From: JBGOUV01 sp041477815
GTDB lineage: Bacteria > Acidobacteriota > Terriglobia > Bryobacterales > JACQDG01
DNA length: 28,620 nucleotides
Direction: 5' to 3'
NCBI GenBank assembly: GCA_041477815.1
Contig: JBGOUV010000030.1
Span: 1 to 28,620, forward strand
Under the pieces are notes generated by a model. That model had not been told where the DNA came from and ran no database searches. It was given only the letters and a program-made list of their open reading frames with translations. This document shows, in pieces, positions 7,012 to 15,084 of this stretch (positions are counted from its first letter, which is position 1; each line of letters opens with the position of its first letter). The translations under genes were made by a program, and so were the position numbers.

Positions 7012-7017
7012 ATTCTA
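7012..7017 (-). promoter_or_regulatory. -10-like hexamer TAGAAT, 6 nt before the SMP-30 gene; contains the kinase stop codon
   Basis: TAGAAT (7017-7012 on the minus strand) is followed by GGTGTC and the ATG at 7005. Its first three bases are the TAG stop of the hybrid kinase gene. The six-base spacing predicts a leaderless transcript. Confidence 0.45.
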
Positions 7018-10000
7018 CGACACGGAACACACCGACTCGATGGCGGCGAACAGTTCGGACGCCCGCACCGGTTTGGTGATGTAGGCGTCCATGCCCGCCT
7101 GGAGGCACCTCTCCCGGTCGCCCTTCATGGCGTGGGCGGTCATGGCCAGGACGGGAATGTGTCCGCCGTCACGCGCTTCCCGCGCCCGGATGGCGGCGGT
7201 GGCCTCCAGGCCGTCCATCTCCGGCATCTGGACGTCCATCAGGATCAGGTCGAACTGCTGCTCGTCCAGCAGCTCCAGGGCCCGCCGCCCATGGGGCGCC
7301 ACCACCACCTGGTGGCCGCGCTTCTCGAGAACCCGTACGGCTACTTTCTGGTTGACCGGGTTGTCCTCGGCCAGGAGAATCCGCAGCGGAGGTGTGGCTG
7401 GGGCCGTGGCTGGGGCCGTGGCTGGGGCCGGCGCCGGCTCGCTCACGGGCAGGCTGGTGGGAGCCGGGCAGCGTCCGAACCGGGCGGTGAAGTAGAACGT
7501 GGCGCCCCGGCCTGCCTGGCTCTCCATCCAGATCCGTCCGCCCATCATCTCCACCAGCCGGACGCAGATAGCCAGTCCCAACCCCGTCCCTCCGTATCGT
7601 CGGGTGGTAGACCCGTCGGCTTGGCGGAACGGATCGAAAATCAGAGCCTGCTTGTCGGCGGGAATGCCGATCCCGGTGTCGGCCACGGTGAACAGCAGCC
7701 GGATCTCGTCTCCGGCCGCGGTCTCCGTGTCCACGCGCACCGACACCTGTCCCCGCTCCGTGAACTTGACCGCATTTCCGATCAGATTGAGCAGGACCTG
7801 GCGGAGGCGGGTGGGGTCGCCGAGCACGGTGGCGGGCGCTTCCGGGGCTATCTCCCAGATAAGCTGCAAGTTCTTCTCACGGGCCCGGGACGACAGGGTC
7901 TTGGCAGCTTCCTGTACGCACTGCCGTACGTCCAGGGAGGCGCTCTCCAGATCCAGCCTTCCGGCTTCAATTTTGGAGAAGTCCAGGATGTCGTCCAGAA
8001 TCGTCAACAGCGATTCGGCCGAGGTCTTGGCGGTATCCAGGTACTCGCGCTGCTCGGGGTCGAGACCGGTGGCCAGGGCCAGGGCGGTCATACCCAGCAC
8101 GCCGTTCATAGGGGTGCGGATCTCGTGGCTCATGTTGGCGAGGAACTCGCTCTTGAGCCGGCTGCCCTGCCGGGTTTCCTGGAGCAGGGCCTCGATCTTG
8201 TAGTTCTGGGCCACCACCACCGCCTTCTCCTTTTGCAGTTCGGCGGTTCTTTGTTGCACGGCCGTCTCCAGCCGGCGGTGGTCGGCCAGGAGACTCCGGG
8301 TCCTCCAGCGCCAGACGCCCCAGAGAACCAGCAGCACGGCCTCCGCCAGCGCCGCTTGAAACAACCCGGTCTGCCACCAGGCCGGCCGGATCTCGAACGA
8401 TACCCGCGCCGGCTCCGTGCTCCGGACGCCCGCCGCGCTTCTCGCCGATACTTCATAGGTATACATTCCCGGCGGGAGGCGCTGGAAACGCACTTTCCGC
8501 TCGGTGGTCCACTCCCAAGCCTCCGACAACCCCCGCAGCCGGTAACGGTAGCGCACGCCGTTCTCCTCCAGAAAGGTCAGCGCCGCGGCGTTGGCCTCAA
8601 AATACGAATCCCGATACGGCACCTGCAGCCTGGTTTGTGTATCCCGCAGCTCGGTCCCCAGGACCACCGCGGTCAGCACCACCGGCGGAGGCATCTCGGC
8701 CGCGGGGAAGTCCGACGGCCGGTACCGCGACAACCCTTTACTGGTGCCGATCCACACGCTCCCGTCGGCGTCGGCGAAAAAGGCGTTGCCGTCGCAGTCG
8801 TCCCAAATCAGCCCGTCGCTTTGGCCGAAGTGCCGCCAGGTCTTCCCGTTATAGACGTCGACGCCGTTATCGGTCCCGCACCACACCCAGCCGCGCCGGT
8901 CGACGCCGAGGAAGATGGCCTGTTCGGATTGCAGCCCGTCCTGACGGCCAAAGTGGCGCAGGTGGAGCCGGTCGCCTTCCACCGTCAAGCGGGAAACGCC
9001 CAGGGCCTCCCGATAGCCCACCCAAAGGGCGCCATCCGGGGTCTCGGCCAGGTAAGACACGTAGTTATGCCGCAGTCCGTCAGCGGTGGTAAAGCGGGTC
9101 CAGCGGCCGTTTTCCCGCCGTGCCAGCCCCCGGCTGCTCGCCACCCAGAGCCGTCCCCGCTTGTCCAGCACGCACTGGAACACCATCTCGGCCGCATCGC
9201 CCTGGGGCAACCGCTGGCGGTCGAACCGCACCGGCCCGTCGAGCCGGGTGCTGCGGAACAGCCCGCCCCGGGTGCTGACCCACAGCCGATTGTCACCGTC
9301 CCGCAACAGCCAGAAGACCCGGTCATTGGCCAAGCCGGCTTTCTCCCCGTAAACCTGCATCCGGCCGGTGCGCGGATCGAGGCGCGTGATGCCGCCCGGA
9401 CTGCTCCCCGCCCAGACGGCTCCGTCCGGGGTCGAGAGCACCGCCCGCACCCGGTTCCCCCCCAGCCCCTGTTCCTCCGACCAAGCCTGCCATCGTCCGC
9501 CGGCCAGCCGGTTGAGCCCCCGGTCGGTGGCGACCCACACTTGTCCCGCGGCGTCCCTCTGGATGCCCCAGGTGATGTCGCTGCTCAGCCCGTGGCTCTT
9601 GGTCCAGCTTTCCCATTCGTTGTACCCGACCCAGCGCACGAGGCCGGCGCCCTGCAATCCCACCCAGACATTCCCTTCGCGGTCCTGGTACATGCAGGAG
9701 GTAGAGTCCGCCGGGAGTCCCTCGGCCTCGCCGATGCGGCGCCAGGCGCCGGCCTGCTGGCGCGCCACACCGAGGTCGGTGGGTACGAACAGCCGCCCTT
9801 CCTGGTCCAGGAACAACGTGCCGAAATCACCCGACTGCGGCAGCCCCTCGTCACGGGCCACAAACCGTCCACCCCTCGGCCGCAGCAGCAGGCGACGGGA
9901 GCTGCGAATCCACAGGTTGCCGTTACGATCCGTGAGGATGGCATCCCAACGCTGTCCGCCGGTCAGAGGCTCGTCCCGGACCACCCGGATCTGATCTCCT

Positions 10001-10539
10001 TCCAGCCTGCACAGGTCGGTGTCGCATCCCAACCAAACCACACCTTGCGGGTCCACGTGGATGGCGTTGATGTTGGGTCCCGGCAGCAGGCGAAATTGCC
10101 GGCCCTGGCCCACCAGTAATCCCTTCGCCGTGCCGGCATATACGGGTCCGCCCGGCGCGGAATCCAGGCCGTGTCCGAGGATCTCGTAGGGCTCGGCCAA
10201 CGCGACGGTTTCGAACCGCTCCCCATGCAGCCACGCCAGGCCCGCCCGCGTCCCCACCCACAGCGTTCCGTCGGCCGTTTCGTGCAGCGACTCGACGCGG
10301 GAGCTGGGCAGGCCTTCCTCCTTCGCGAACTTTCGAAAGAGGCGGCCGTCGTAGCGGTAGAGGCCGTTCTGGGTGCCTGCCCAAAGAAATCCGGTGCGGT
10401 CCTGCAGCAGGCAGTGCAGCGCCAGATTGCGCAGTCCCTCCGGTTGCCCGTAGAGTTTGAAGGCATACCGCTGGGCCAGCAGGGTTGACGGAAGCAGGGC
10501 CAACACCGCTACCTGGACAGGGCTCATCAAAGCTCTCAT
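7015..10539 (-). CDS. Hybrid two-component sensor kinase with periplasmic propeller (Reg_prop/Y_Y_Y-HisKA-HATPase-REC)
   Basis: The 1174-residue product has a signal peptide (MRALMSPVQVAVLALLPSTLLAQ) and then about fourteen propeller-type repeats of the form D.-G.-W.G(T/C)..GL..Y (to about residue 620), ending in a Y_Y_Y-like domain (YRYRLRGLSEAWEWT). A transmembrane helix lies at about 715-740 (LFQAALAEAVLLVLWGVW). A coiled coil leads to HisKA with SHEIRTPMNGVLGM (His805), then HATPase_c with N, G1 and G2 boxes (NLIGNAVKFT, DTGIGIPAD, GGTGLGL). After a Pro-Ala linker there is a receiver domain with phospho-acceptor Asp1102 (LILMDVQMPEMDG). This is the architecture of polysaccharide-sensing hybrid kinases but without a C-terminal DNA-binding domain, so it must pass phosphate to a partner. 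A second in-frame ATG lies four codons in. Upstream intergenic DNA (53 nt) is shared with vapB on the other strand. Confidence 0.93.
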   Translation of the reverse strand: MRALMSPVQVAVLALLPSTLLAQRYAFKLYGQPEGLRNLALHCLLQDRTGFLWAGTQNGLYRYDGRLFRKFAKEEGLPSSRVESLHETADGTLWVGTRAGLAWLHGERFETVALAEPYEILGHGLDSAPGGPVYAGTAKGLLVGQGRQFRLLPGPNINAIHVDPQGVVWLGCDTDLCRLEGDQIRVVRDEPLTGGQRWDAILTDRNGNLWIRSSRRLLLRPRGGRFVARDEGLPQSGDFGTLFLDQEGRLFVPTDLGVARQQAGAWRRIGEAEGLPADSTSCMYQDREGNVWVGLQGAGLVRWVGYNEWESWTKSHGLSSDITWGIQRDAAGQVWVATDRGLNRLAGGRWQAWSEEQGLGGNRVRAVLSTPDGAVWAGSSPGGITRLDPRTGRMQVYGEKAGLANDRVFWLLRDGDNRLWVSTRGGLFRSTRLDGPVRFDRQRLPQGDAAEMVFQCVLDKRGRLWVASSRGLARRENGRWTRFTTADGLRHNYVSYLAETPDGALWVGYREALGVSRLTVEGDRLHLRHFGRQDGLQSEQAIFLGVDRRGWVWCGTDNGVDVYNGKTWRHFGQSDGLIWDDCDGNAFFADADGSVWIGTSKGLSRYRPSDFPAAEMPPPVVLTAVVLGTELRDTQTRLQVPYRDSYFEANAAALTFLEENGVRYRYRLRGLSEAWEWTTERKVRFQRLPPGMYTYEVSARSAAGVRSTEPARVSFEIRPAWWQTGLFQAALAEAVLLVLWGVWRWRTRSLLADHRRLETAVQQRTAELQKEKAVVVAQNYKIEALLQETRQGSRLKSEFLANMSHEIRTPMNGVLGMTALALATGLDPEQREYLDTAKTSAESLLTILDDILDFSKIEAGRLDLESASLDVRQCVQEAAKTLSSRAREKNLQLIWEIAPEAPATVLGDPTRLRQVLLNLIGNAVKFTERGQVSVRVDTETAAGDEIRLLFTVADTGIGIPADKQALIFDPFRQADGSTTRRYGGTGLGLAICVRLVEMMGGRIWMESQAGRGATFYFTARFGRCPAPTSLPVSEPAPAPATAPATAPATPPLRILLAEDNPVNQKVAVRVLEKRGHQVVVAPHGRRALELLDEQQFDLILMDVQMPEMDGLEATAAIRAREARDGGHIPVLAMTAHAMKGDRERCLQAGMDAYITKPVRASELFAAIESVCSVS
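7394..7429 (-). repeat. Three tandem 12-bp repeats encoding an Ala-Pro-Ala-Thr linker
   Basis: Three perfect copies of GTGGCTGGGGCC (plus strand 7394-7405, 7406-7417, 7418-7429) encode repeated APAT on the minus strand, in the flexible linker between the ATPase and receiver domains of the hybrid kinase. Being a multiple of 3 bp, the array could vary in copy number without breaking the frame. Confidence 0.9.
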
Positions 10540-10556
10540 CGACCCACTTGGACGGG

Positions 10557-10585
10557 TTGCGATAGCATGAATATGGAGTCATACT
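10557..10585 (+). promoter_or_regulatory. Candidate vapBC promoter
   Basis: TTGCGA (10557-10562) and CATACT (10580-10585) are spaced by 17 bp and match four of six consensus bases each. The -10 ends 7 nt before the vapB ATG. The autoregulatory operator usual in VapBC modules would be expected here, but I see no clean palindrome. Confidence 0.35.
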
Positions 10586-10592
10586 TGGAAAT

Positions 10593-10817
10593 ATGAGAGT
10601 CGGCGAGCGTGGGCAGGTGACGATTCCTAAACCGATCCGGGAGCAGTTCGGGATCGGGCCGCGTACGGAGGTCGAGTTCGAGGTGGTGGAGGGCTCGATT
10701 GTGCTGAAGAAGAAGAAGCTGGACCTCGAGAAGTGGATTGGATATTGTCGTGACCGGTTCGACAAACTGGGCTACTCGTCCGTAGATGAGTACATCGAGG
10801 ACATTCGGGGCCGGTGA
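10593..10817 (+). CDS. vapB: AbrB/MazE-fold antitoxin, VapB type
   Basis: The 74-residue protein begins directly with a swapped-hairpin AbrB-type DNA-binding domain (MRVGERGQVTIPKPIREQFGIGPRTEVEFEV), in which GQVTIPKPIRE is the family hallmark, followed by a lysine-rich strand and a charged C-terminal region (about 50-74) that would bind and block the toxin. Its stop overlaps the GTG start of the PIN-domain gene by four bases (GTGA), the normal antitoxin-first, coupled arrangement. Such antitoxins repress their own promoter alone or with the toxin. The pair sits between the hybrid kinase and an oxidoreductase gene with no mobile-element remains around it. Confidence 0.9.
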   Translation: MRVGERGQVTIPKPIREQFGIGPRTEVEFEVVEGSIVLKKKKLDLEKWIGYCRDRFDKLGYSSVDEYIEDIRGR

Positions 10818-11227
10818 TCACTGCGGTCGACACGAACGTGCTGCTCGATGTCCTGCTGCCGAATCCTCGGTTCGCCGAGTTGTCGGCGAACGCCTTGGCA
10901 GGGTCGCGCAGGGCTGGGATCGTGGTGGTATGCGAGGTCGTTTACGCGGAGCTGTGCGGGGCTTTTGACGTGCAGGACGATTGTGATGCATTCCTGGAGG
11001 CAAGCGACATTCAGGTGGAGCCACTCGGCCGGCGCGCCTGCTTCGCAGCGAGCCGATTATGGGCGGCGTATCTGGAGCGCGGGAGCAAGCGGGAGCGGAT
11101 TCTACCCGACTTTCTCATCGGAGCCCATGCCCAGACCCAGGCGTCGCGGTTGCTAACGAGGGATCGGGGATTCTACCATCAGATGTTCCCGGATCTGGTG
11201 GTGGTGGAGCCGGCGGGAGAGTGGTAG
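10814..11227 (+). CDS. vapC: PIN-domain ribonuclease toxin, VapC type
   Basis: This 137-residue PIN-domain protein is the predicted Mg2+-dependent RNase toxin paired with the upstream antitoxin. The acidic active-site residues are visible: Asp6 in AVDTNVLLDVLL, Glu46 (or Glu41) in VCEVVYAELCG, Asp99 in ILPDFLIGAHAQ and Asp117 in LLTRDRGFY. Length is typical. The GTG start is chosen because it overlaps the antitoxin stop and places Asp6 at the expected position near the N-terminus. The RNA target cannot be deduced. All catalytic residues are present, so the toxin looks intact. Confidence 0.92.
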   Translation: MITAVDTNVLLDVLLPNPRFAELSANALAGSRRAGIVVVCEVVYAELCGAFDVQDDCDAFLEASDIQVEPLGRRACFAASRLWAAYLERGSKRERILPDFLIGAHAQTQASRLLTRDRGFYHQMFPDLVVVEPAGEW

Positions 11228-11244
11228 ACTTCCCATCAGGGAGG
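11222..11244 (+). promoter_or_regulatory. Extended -10 TGGTAGACT overlapping the vapC stop, plus a Shine-Dalgarno site
   Basis: TGG (11222-11224, last vapC codon) plus TAGACT (11225-11230, beginning with the vapC TAG stop) form an extended -10. A leader of roughly 15 nt then contains AGGGAGG ending seven bases before the ATG at 11252. Unlike most starts here, this one has a clear ribosome-binding site. Confidence 0.4.
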
Positions 11245-11251
11245 ATTCGAT

Positions 11252-12550
11252 ATGGGCGATAGTGTGAGCAGGCGGACTTTTCTGGGCGCGGCGGCGGGGG
11301 GTGCCTTGAACGCGGCGTCCTACTCGCGGGTGATCGGGGCCAACGACCGGATCTCGATCGGGCTGCTGGGATGCGGGGCGCGGAGCTCCGGACACCGGCG
11401 GATGGCCGCGGGCTCGGCGAAAGACATGAACGTGGAAATCACGGCCGTCTGCGACCTCTGGTCCGGAAACCGCGAAAGGGCCACGGCCGACGTGGAGAAG
11501 AAGTTCGAGCGGAAGCCGCGCGCGTTTCAGTATTTCGAACAGATGCTCGCCCTGCAGGATGTCGATGCCGTGATGATCGCGACCGGCGACTTCCAGCACG
11601 CCAAGCTGCTGGTGGAGGTGGTCCGGGCCGGGAAGGATTGCTACTGCGAGAAGCCCATGGCCAACGTGCTGGAGGAGGCTAAGCTGGCGCGCGACACGGT
11701 GCTGGGGTCCAAGCAGGTGGTGCAGATGGGTTCGCAGTGGGTGAGCGATCCTTACCAGAACGCGGTGCGGGATCTGGTACGGGCGGGGGTGCTGGGTAAG
11801 ATTACGCGCATCGAGCAGGTGTGGAATAAGAACGAGGAGCGCTGGCGGGGGCGTCCGGAGGTGCAGGTCATTCGCGAATCAGAGACCGACTGGAAGCGCT
11901 GGCTGCTAGGCAAACCTTACCGGCCGTTCGATCCGCAGATGTATTTTGAATTCCGCCTCTACAAGGACTTCTCCAGCGGGATCGCCGACCAGTGGATGAG
12001 CCACGGCAGCGGGCTGGTCCACTTCTACATGGACGAGGATATCCCGGAGACCATGGTGGCCAGCGGCGGGATCTACGCGTGGCACGACGGGCGCGAGAAT
12101 CCGGACACCTTTTCGGCGATGGCCACGTACAAGAAGGGATTTTCGTACGTTTACCAGACGCAATTTGGGAACAGCTTTGGGAGCCACTCGGCGATTATGG
12201 GATCTTCCGGGACGCTGTGGTCGGAGGGGGGCGAGGGAAGCCAGAAGTGGATGCTGACGCCCAAGGGTGGCCATCCGACCGACCGGAAGCCTCGTCCGGG
12301 CCACAAGCCGGTGGCCGAAGAGAAGGCCATCACGGTACCAGGGGCGCCGGCGCCGATGACCGACCCGAGCGATGACAGTAAGGGGCACTTCGATAACTGG
12401 ATCGTCTCGATGCGGAAGCGCGCGACGCCGAACGGGCATATTCACACCGGGTTCAAGCACGCGGTGACGGTGATTATGGCGGCGCGGGCGTATTGGGAGG
12501 GGAAGAGGATGCGGTGGGACGCGCAGAAGGAGCAGATCGTCACCGGGTGA
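11252..12550 (+). CDS. Tat-exported Gfo/Idh/MocA-family oxidoreductase
   Basis: The 432-residue protein has a twin-arginine signal (SRRTFLGAAAGGALNAASYS) and then a Rossmann nucleotide-binding domain (SIGLLGCGARSSGHRRMA), the DVDAVMIATGDFQHAKLLVEV strand-loop and the family motif CEKPMAN, whose Lys is usually catalytic. The C-terminal alpha/beta domain (about 165-400) includes WVSDPYQNAVRDLV and ADQWMSHGSGLVHFYMDED. These NAD(P)-dependent enzymes oxidise or rearrange sugars and polyols; exported versions are abundant in Acidobacteria and Planctomycetes. A Shine-Dalgarno AGGGAGG precedes the ATG. It lies 24 nt after vapC with its own -10-like element, so it is probably not functionally tied to the toxin pair. 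Substrate unknown. Confidence 0.9.
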   Translation: MGDSVSRRTFLGAAAGGALNAASYSRVIGANDRISIGLLGCGARSSGHRRMAAGSAKDMNVEITAVCDLWSGNRERATADVEKKFERKPRAFQYFEQMLALQDVDAVMIATGDFQHAKLLVEVVRAGKDCYCEKPMANVLEEAKLARDTVLGSKQVVQMGSQWVSDPYQNAVRDLVRAGVLGKITRIEQVWNKNEERWRGRPEVQVIRESETDWKRWLLGKPYRPFDPQMYFEFRLYKDFSSGIADQWMSHGSGLVHFYMDEDIPETMVASGGIYAWHDGRENPDTFSAMATYKKGFSYVYQTQFGNSFGSHSAIMGSSGTLWSEGGEGSQKWMLTPKGGHPTDRKPRPGHKPVAEEKAITVPGAPAPMTDPSDDSKGHFDNWIVSMRKRATPNGHIHTGFKHAVTVIMAARAYWEGKRMRWDAQKEQIVTG

Positions 12551-12566
12551 CTTCGAAGCGGCCGCC

Positions 12567-14225
12567 CTACTTTTTCGGCTCGTTGGTCTTCTTGGGCTGG
12601 AGGAGGCGGTCCAGTAGGCCGGTGGCGGCTTCAGTGGCCCGCCCTCTCACCATCCGGCCCAGGTCCGGGTAGACCTTGGGAGACGGCACCGTCCCCCGCA
12701 CCTTCACCGGCACCATCGCCTGGATCTGCCCGGCGCTGTCGGGCTTGCCGCCGAGGAGCGTGGCAAGCTGTCCGGTGACCTGGGTCTCCAGGTCCAGGCT
12801 CATCTCCTGCTCGAAGGTGAGATAACCCTGGCCGGTGGTCTTGGACTTGGCGTTTTCAAGGGCCAGGTTGGACAGTTGGAACTTTCCGCCGGCCACCTGG
12901 AAGCCAGTGCGGAACTTGGTGAAATCGGTCTCTCCCGCCGCCGGGGTCTCGCCGCTCAGCATCTTGCTGACGTGACGCTCGATCGAGCCGAGCAGATCGA
13001 AGACGGCGAACTTCCCTTTGTCGAGGGTCACGACGCCCTGACCGCTCAGCGAATTGCGGATCTCGGCGGCGTTGCGGCCGGCAAACTTGAGGTCGTATTC
13101 CGGGATCTGGGCGATGCCGGAGGCCTTGCCCTTGGCCTCCGTAAAGGCGGCGAGCATCTGGCCGACCTCGACGCCGCGGATCGCCCCGGTCGATTCTCCC
13201 TGGACGCGCGTGCCGTCATAGCGCACGTCGGCCTTGCCGGTCCAGCGGCCGTCGCCGAGCTGCAGGTTGGCATCTGTGATACGTAGTTCGAAGGATGGTG
13301 CGGTCAGGAGGCGTCGCGCGGTGAGATCGAGAGGCGCCTCGCCCCGCAGGGGGAGCCGGTTGGACTTATCCCGCCCCAGGTGGAAGTCCTTCACCGCGAA
13401 CTTGCCCTTGCCGCGCAGGGTGCCCAGCAGGTCGCCCTGGAGGGTGGTATCGAAGTCGGCGCGGGAGGAAGCGTCGGGGGCGCGGAGCATGTCGCCGAAG
13501 AACTCCTCGCGCAAGGCCGCCGGCATCTCGGCCGGGGCCAACTGGACCACCAGGCGGCCGTTGGCGGGAAGGGACTCGGGCTTGGAAGGGCCGGCCCGGC
13601 CGTTGAACTCCACCTTCGAGGCCTGGCCGCCGAACAGCCGCGCCGCCACGCTCATCTTGCAGCTCTTGTCGTTCGCGAAGTCGGCCAGGGAGATGTTGAC
13701 GTCGTTGAGCGTGAGAGCGGCATAGTGGACCGTGCCGCCGCGGATGGTGAGCGAGTCCACCGACACACCGCCGCCACTGCCACTACCACCCTTGCTGGCC
13801 CCGCTGCCACCGAAGGACGACATCAGAACTTCCAGGTTGCTGCGGCCCTTGCGGTCCTGCTCGACGCGTAAATTGGGGGCGCGCAGCGTAAAGCTTTTCA
13901 CCTCGGGACGGCTGGAGAACAGCGAGAAAAGGCCTACCTGGGCGGAGACCTCCTGGGCCGTCAGGAGCGGCTGGTTCGAAAAGCCCGGGGGGTTCCCGAT
14001 GGATACCTTCTGTAATGCGACCGACGGGCGGAACCGGAACCACTCCGCCAGGTCGAAGGACCCGCCGCCGGCCGAAACCGGCGCCCCCAACTGGGATTGG
14101 AGCGTCTCCGTCAGGGCCTTCACGCCGGAGCCGGAAAAGAGAAACTTACCGGCCAGTCCGGTGGCCAGCATTAGGCCCACGGGCAGACCTACGGCTCCGA
14201 GCACGATCTTCACCGGGGTTCTCAT
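12567..14225 (-). CDS. AsmA-like inner-membrane/periplasmic protein
   Basis: The 552-residue protein opens with a membrane anchor (VKIVLGAVGLPVGLMLATGLAGKFLF) and then an AsmA-type N-terminal region: LGAPVSAGGGSFDLAEWFRFRPSVALQKVSIGNPPGF, VGLFSLFSSRPEVKSFTLRAPNLRVEQDRKGRSNL. A Gly/Ser-rich stretch lies at about 140-158. The second half has the AsmA C-terminal pattern (GQGVVTLDKGKFAVFDLLGSIERHVSKML; GYLTFEQEMSLDLETQVTG; VPVKVRGTVPSPKVYPDLGRMV). AsmA-like proteins form long beta-taco bridges implicated in lipid transport and envelope integrity. It converges with the oxidoreductase gene 16 nt away and diverges from the kinase remnant through a 34-bp spacer containing both -10-like elements. Confidence 0.85.
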   Translation of the reverse strand: MRTPVKIVLGAVGLPVGLMLATGLAGKFLFSGSGVKALTETLQSQLGAPVSAGGGSFDLAEWFRFRPSVALQKVSIGNPPGFSNQPLLTAQEVSAQVGLFSLFSSRPEVKSFTLRAPNLRVEQDRKGRSNLEVLMSSFGGSGASKGGSGSGGGVSVDSLTIRGGTVHYAALTLNDVNISLADFANDKSCKMSVAARLFGGQASKVEFNGRAGPSKPESLPANGRLVVQLAPAEMPAALREEFFGDMLRAPDASSRADFDTTLQGDLLGTLRGKGKFAVKDFHLGRDKSNRLPLRGEAPLDLTARRLLTAPSFELRITDANLQLGDGRWTGKADVRYDGTRVQGESTGAIRGVEVGQMLAAFTEAKGKASGIAQIPEYDLKFAGRNAAEIRNSLSGQGVVTLDKGKFAVFDLLGSIERHVSKMLSGETPAAGETDFTKFRTGFQVAGGKFQLSNLALENAKSKTTGQGYLTFEQEMSLDLETQVTGQLATLLGGKPDSAGQIQAMVPVKVRGTVPSPKVYPDLGRMVRGRATEAATGLLDRLLQPKKTNEPKK

Positions 14226-14231
14226 GCTCCG

Positions 14232-14251
14232 AGCGTACCATGTGCTAGGAT
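14232..14251. promoter_or_regulatory. Back-to-back extended -10 elements between asmA-like and kinase genes
   Basis: Minus strand: TGGTACGCT (14240-14232), then six bases to the ATG at 14225. Plus strand: TGCTAGGAT (14243-14251), then eight bases to the ATG at 14260. Both fit TGnTAnnnT. The entire 34-bp intergenic gap is taken up by the two promoters. Confidence 0.5.
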
Positions 14252-14259
14252 CGACGGCG

Positions 14260-14803
14260 ATGACCGAGGTGTTGGGGCACTACCGCATCCTGGAGAAGCT
14301 CGGAGCGGGGGGCATGGGCGAGGTATTCCGCGCCGCCGACACCAAGCTCGGCCGCGAGGTGGCGATCAAGGTGCTGCCCGAGGCCTTCGCCCGCGATCCT
14401 GAGCGGCTGGCGCGCTTCGAGCGGGAAGCGCGGGTGCTGGCCTCGCTCAACCATCCCAATATTGCCGCGATTTACGGGTTCGAGCAGGCTGAGGGCCTGC
14501 ACTTCCTGGTGCTGGAGCTGGTTCCGGGGCCGAACCTGAGTGGTCCCGTGGAGGTGGATGAGGCGGTGCGGATCGCGATCCAGATCGCCGAGGCGCTGGA
14601 AGCGGCGCACGACAAGGGCATCGTCCACCGCCCGCCTGCTGTTCGAGGGCCAGTACTTCTCGTTCCCGGGCTTCATCAACCTCGACGTCGCCCCGGACGG
14701 CCAGCGTTTTCTGCTGCTCCAGGACGCCACCCCTGACGCCGCTCTGACCCAGATTCAGCTTATCCAGAACTGGTTCGAGGAGCTGAAGCAAAGGGTCCGG
14801 TAA
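14260..14803 (+). pseudogene. Ser/Thr protein kinase (Pkn/PASTA-less, TolB-propeller type) with a large internal deletion
   Basis: The start is a normal Hanks-type kinase: HYRILEKLGAGGMGEVFRA (glycine loop), VAIKVLP (Lys37) and the helix-C Glu region, running to IVHR at residue 124, just before the catalytic Asp of the H-R-D motif. At 14632 the frame then shifts to unrelated sequence and stops at 14734-14736. In another frame, from 14633 to the TAA at 14803, the sequence is the typical C-terminal tail of acidobacterial kinases with a TolB/WD-like propeller (LLFEGQYFSFPGF, VAPDGQRFLLLQ, LIQNWFEELKQRVR). The middle (catalytic loop, activation segment, membrane helix and propeller, about 600-700 residues in intact relatives) is gone. 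The product cannot be an active kinase. It is a genomic deletion or an assembly collapse. Confidence 0.82.
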
Positions 14804-15075
14804 TGGACGTTGAGCGCACGATTGAGTCCATCCTGAACCGTCAGGCTCAAGCCGAAGTCGAAATGGCGGAGATCCGCGTCCAGCAGGCGAAGACCCTCCG
14901 CCGCCTCGACGCCTTTGGCAAGATCGTCACCACCGGGATGAAGATGCTGGTGAAATTCGAGAAGCAATCCCGCGAGCGCGACCGCGTCACCAACCACAAG
15001 CTCGATCTCCTCACCCGCAAAGTCGACCGCCTGGTCGACTCCCTCCGCCACGGCCGCAACGGCGGGAGCCGCTGA
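14803..15075 (+). CDS. Small coiled-coil protein of unknown function
   Basis: A 90-residue, highly charged helical protein whose heptad-like pattern (ESILNRQAQAEVEMAEIRVQQAKTL; KFEKQSRERDRVTNHKLDLLTRKVDRLVDSL) suggests a coiled coil. It has no signal or membrane segment, so it is probably cytoplasmic. Its ATG overlaps the TAA that ends the kinase tail (TAATG), so it was probably co-translated with the intact kinase gene. I recall short coiled-coil genes next to such kinases in related genomes but cannot confirm this. It ends 9 nt before the converging aldolase gene. Confidence 0.65.
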   Translation: MDVERTIESILNRQAQAEVEMAEIRVQQAKTLRRLDAFGKIVTTGMKMLVKFEKQSRERDRVTNHKLDLLTRKVDRLVDSLRHGRNGGSR

Positions 15076-15084
15076 ATCCCCAGA

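Noticed and set aside
10593..11227. VapBC as part of a mobile island
   Set aside because: No integrase, transposase, tRNA or direct repeats flank it, and base composition matches the neighbours.
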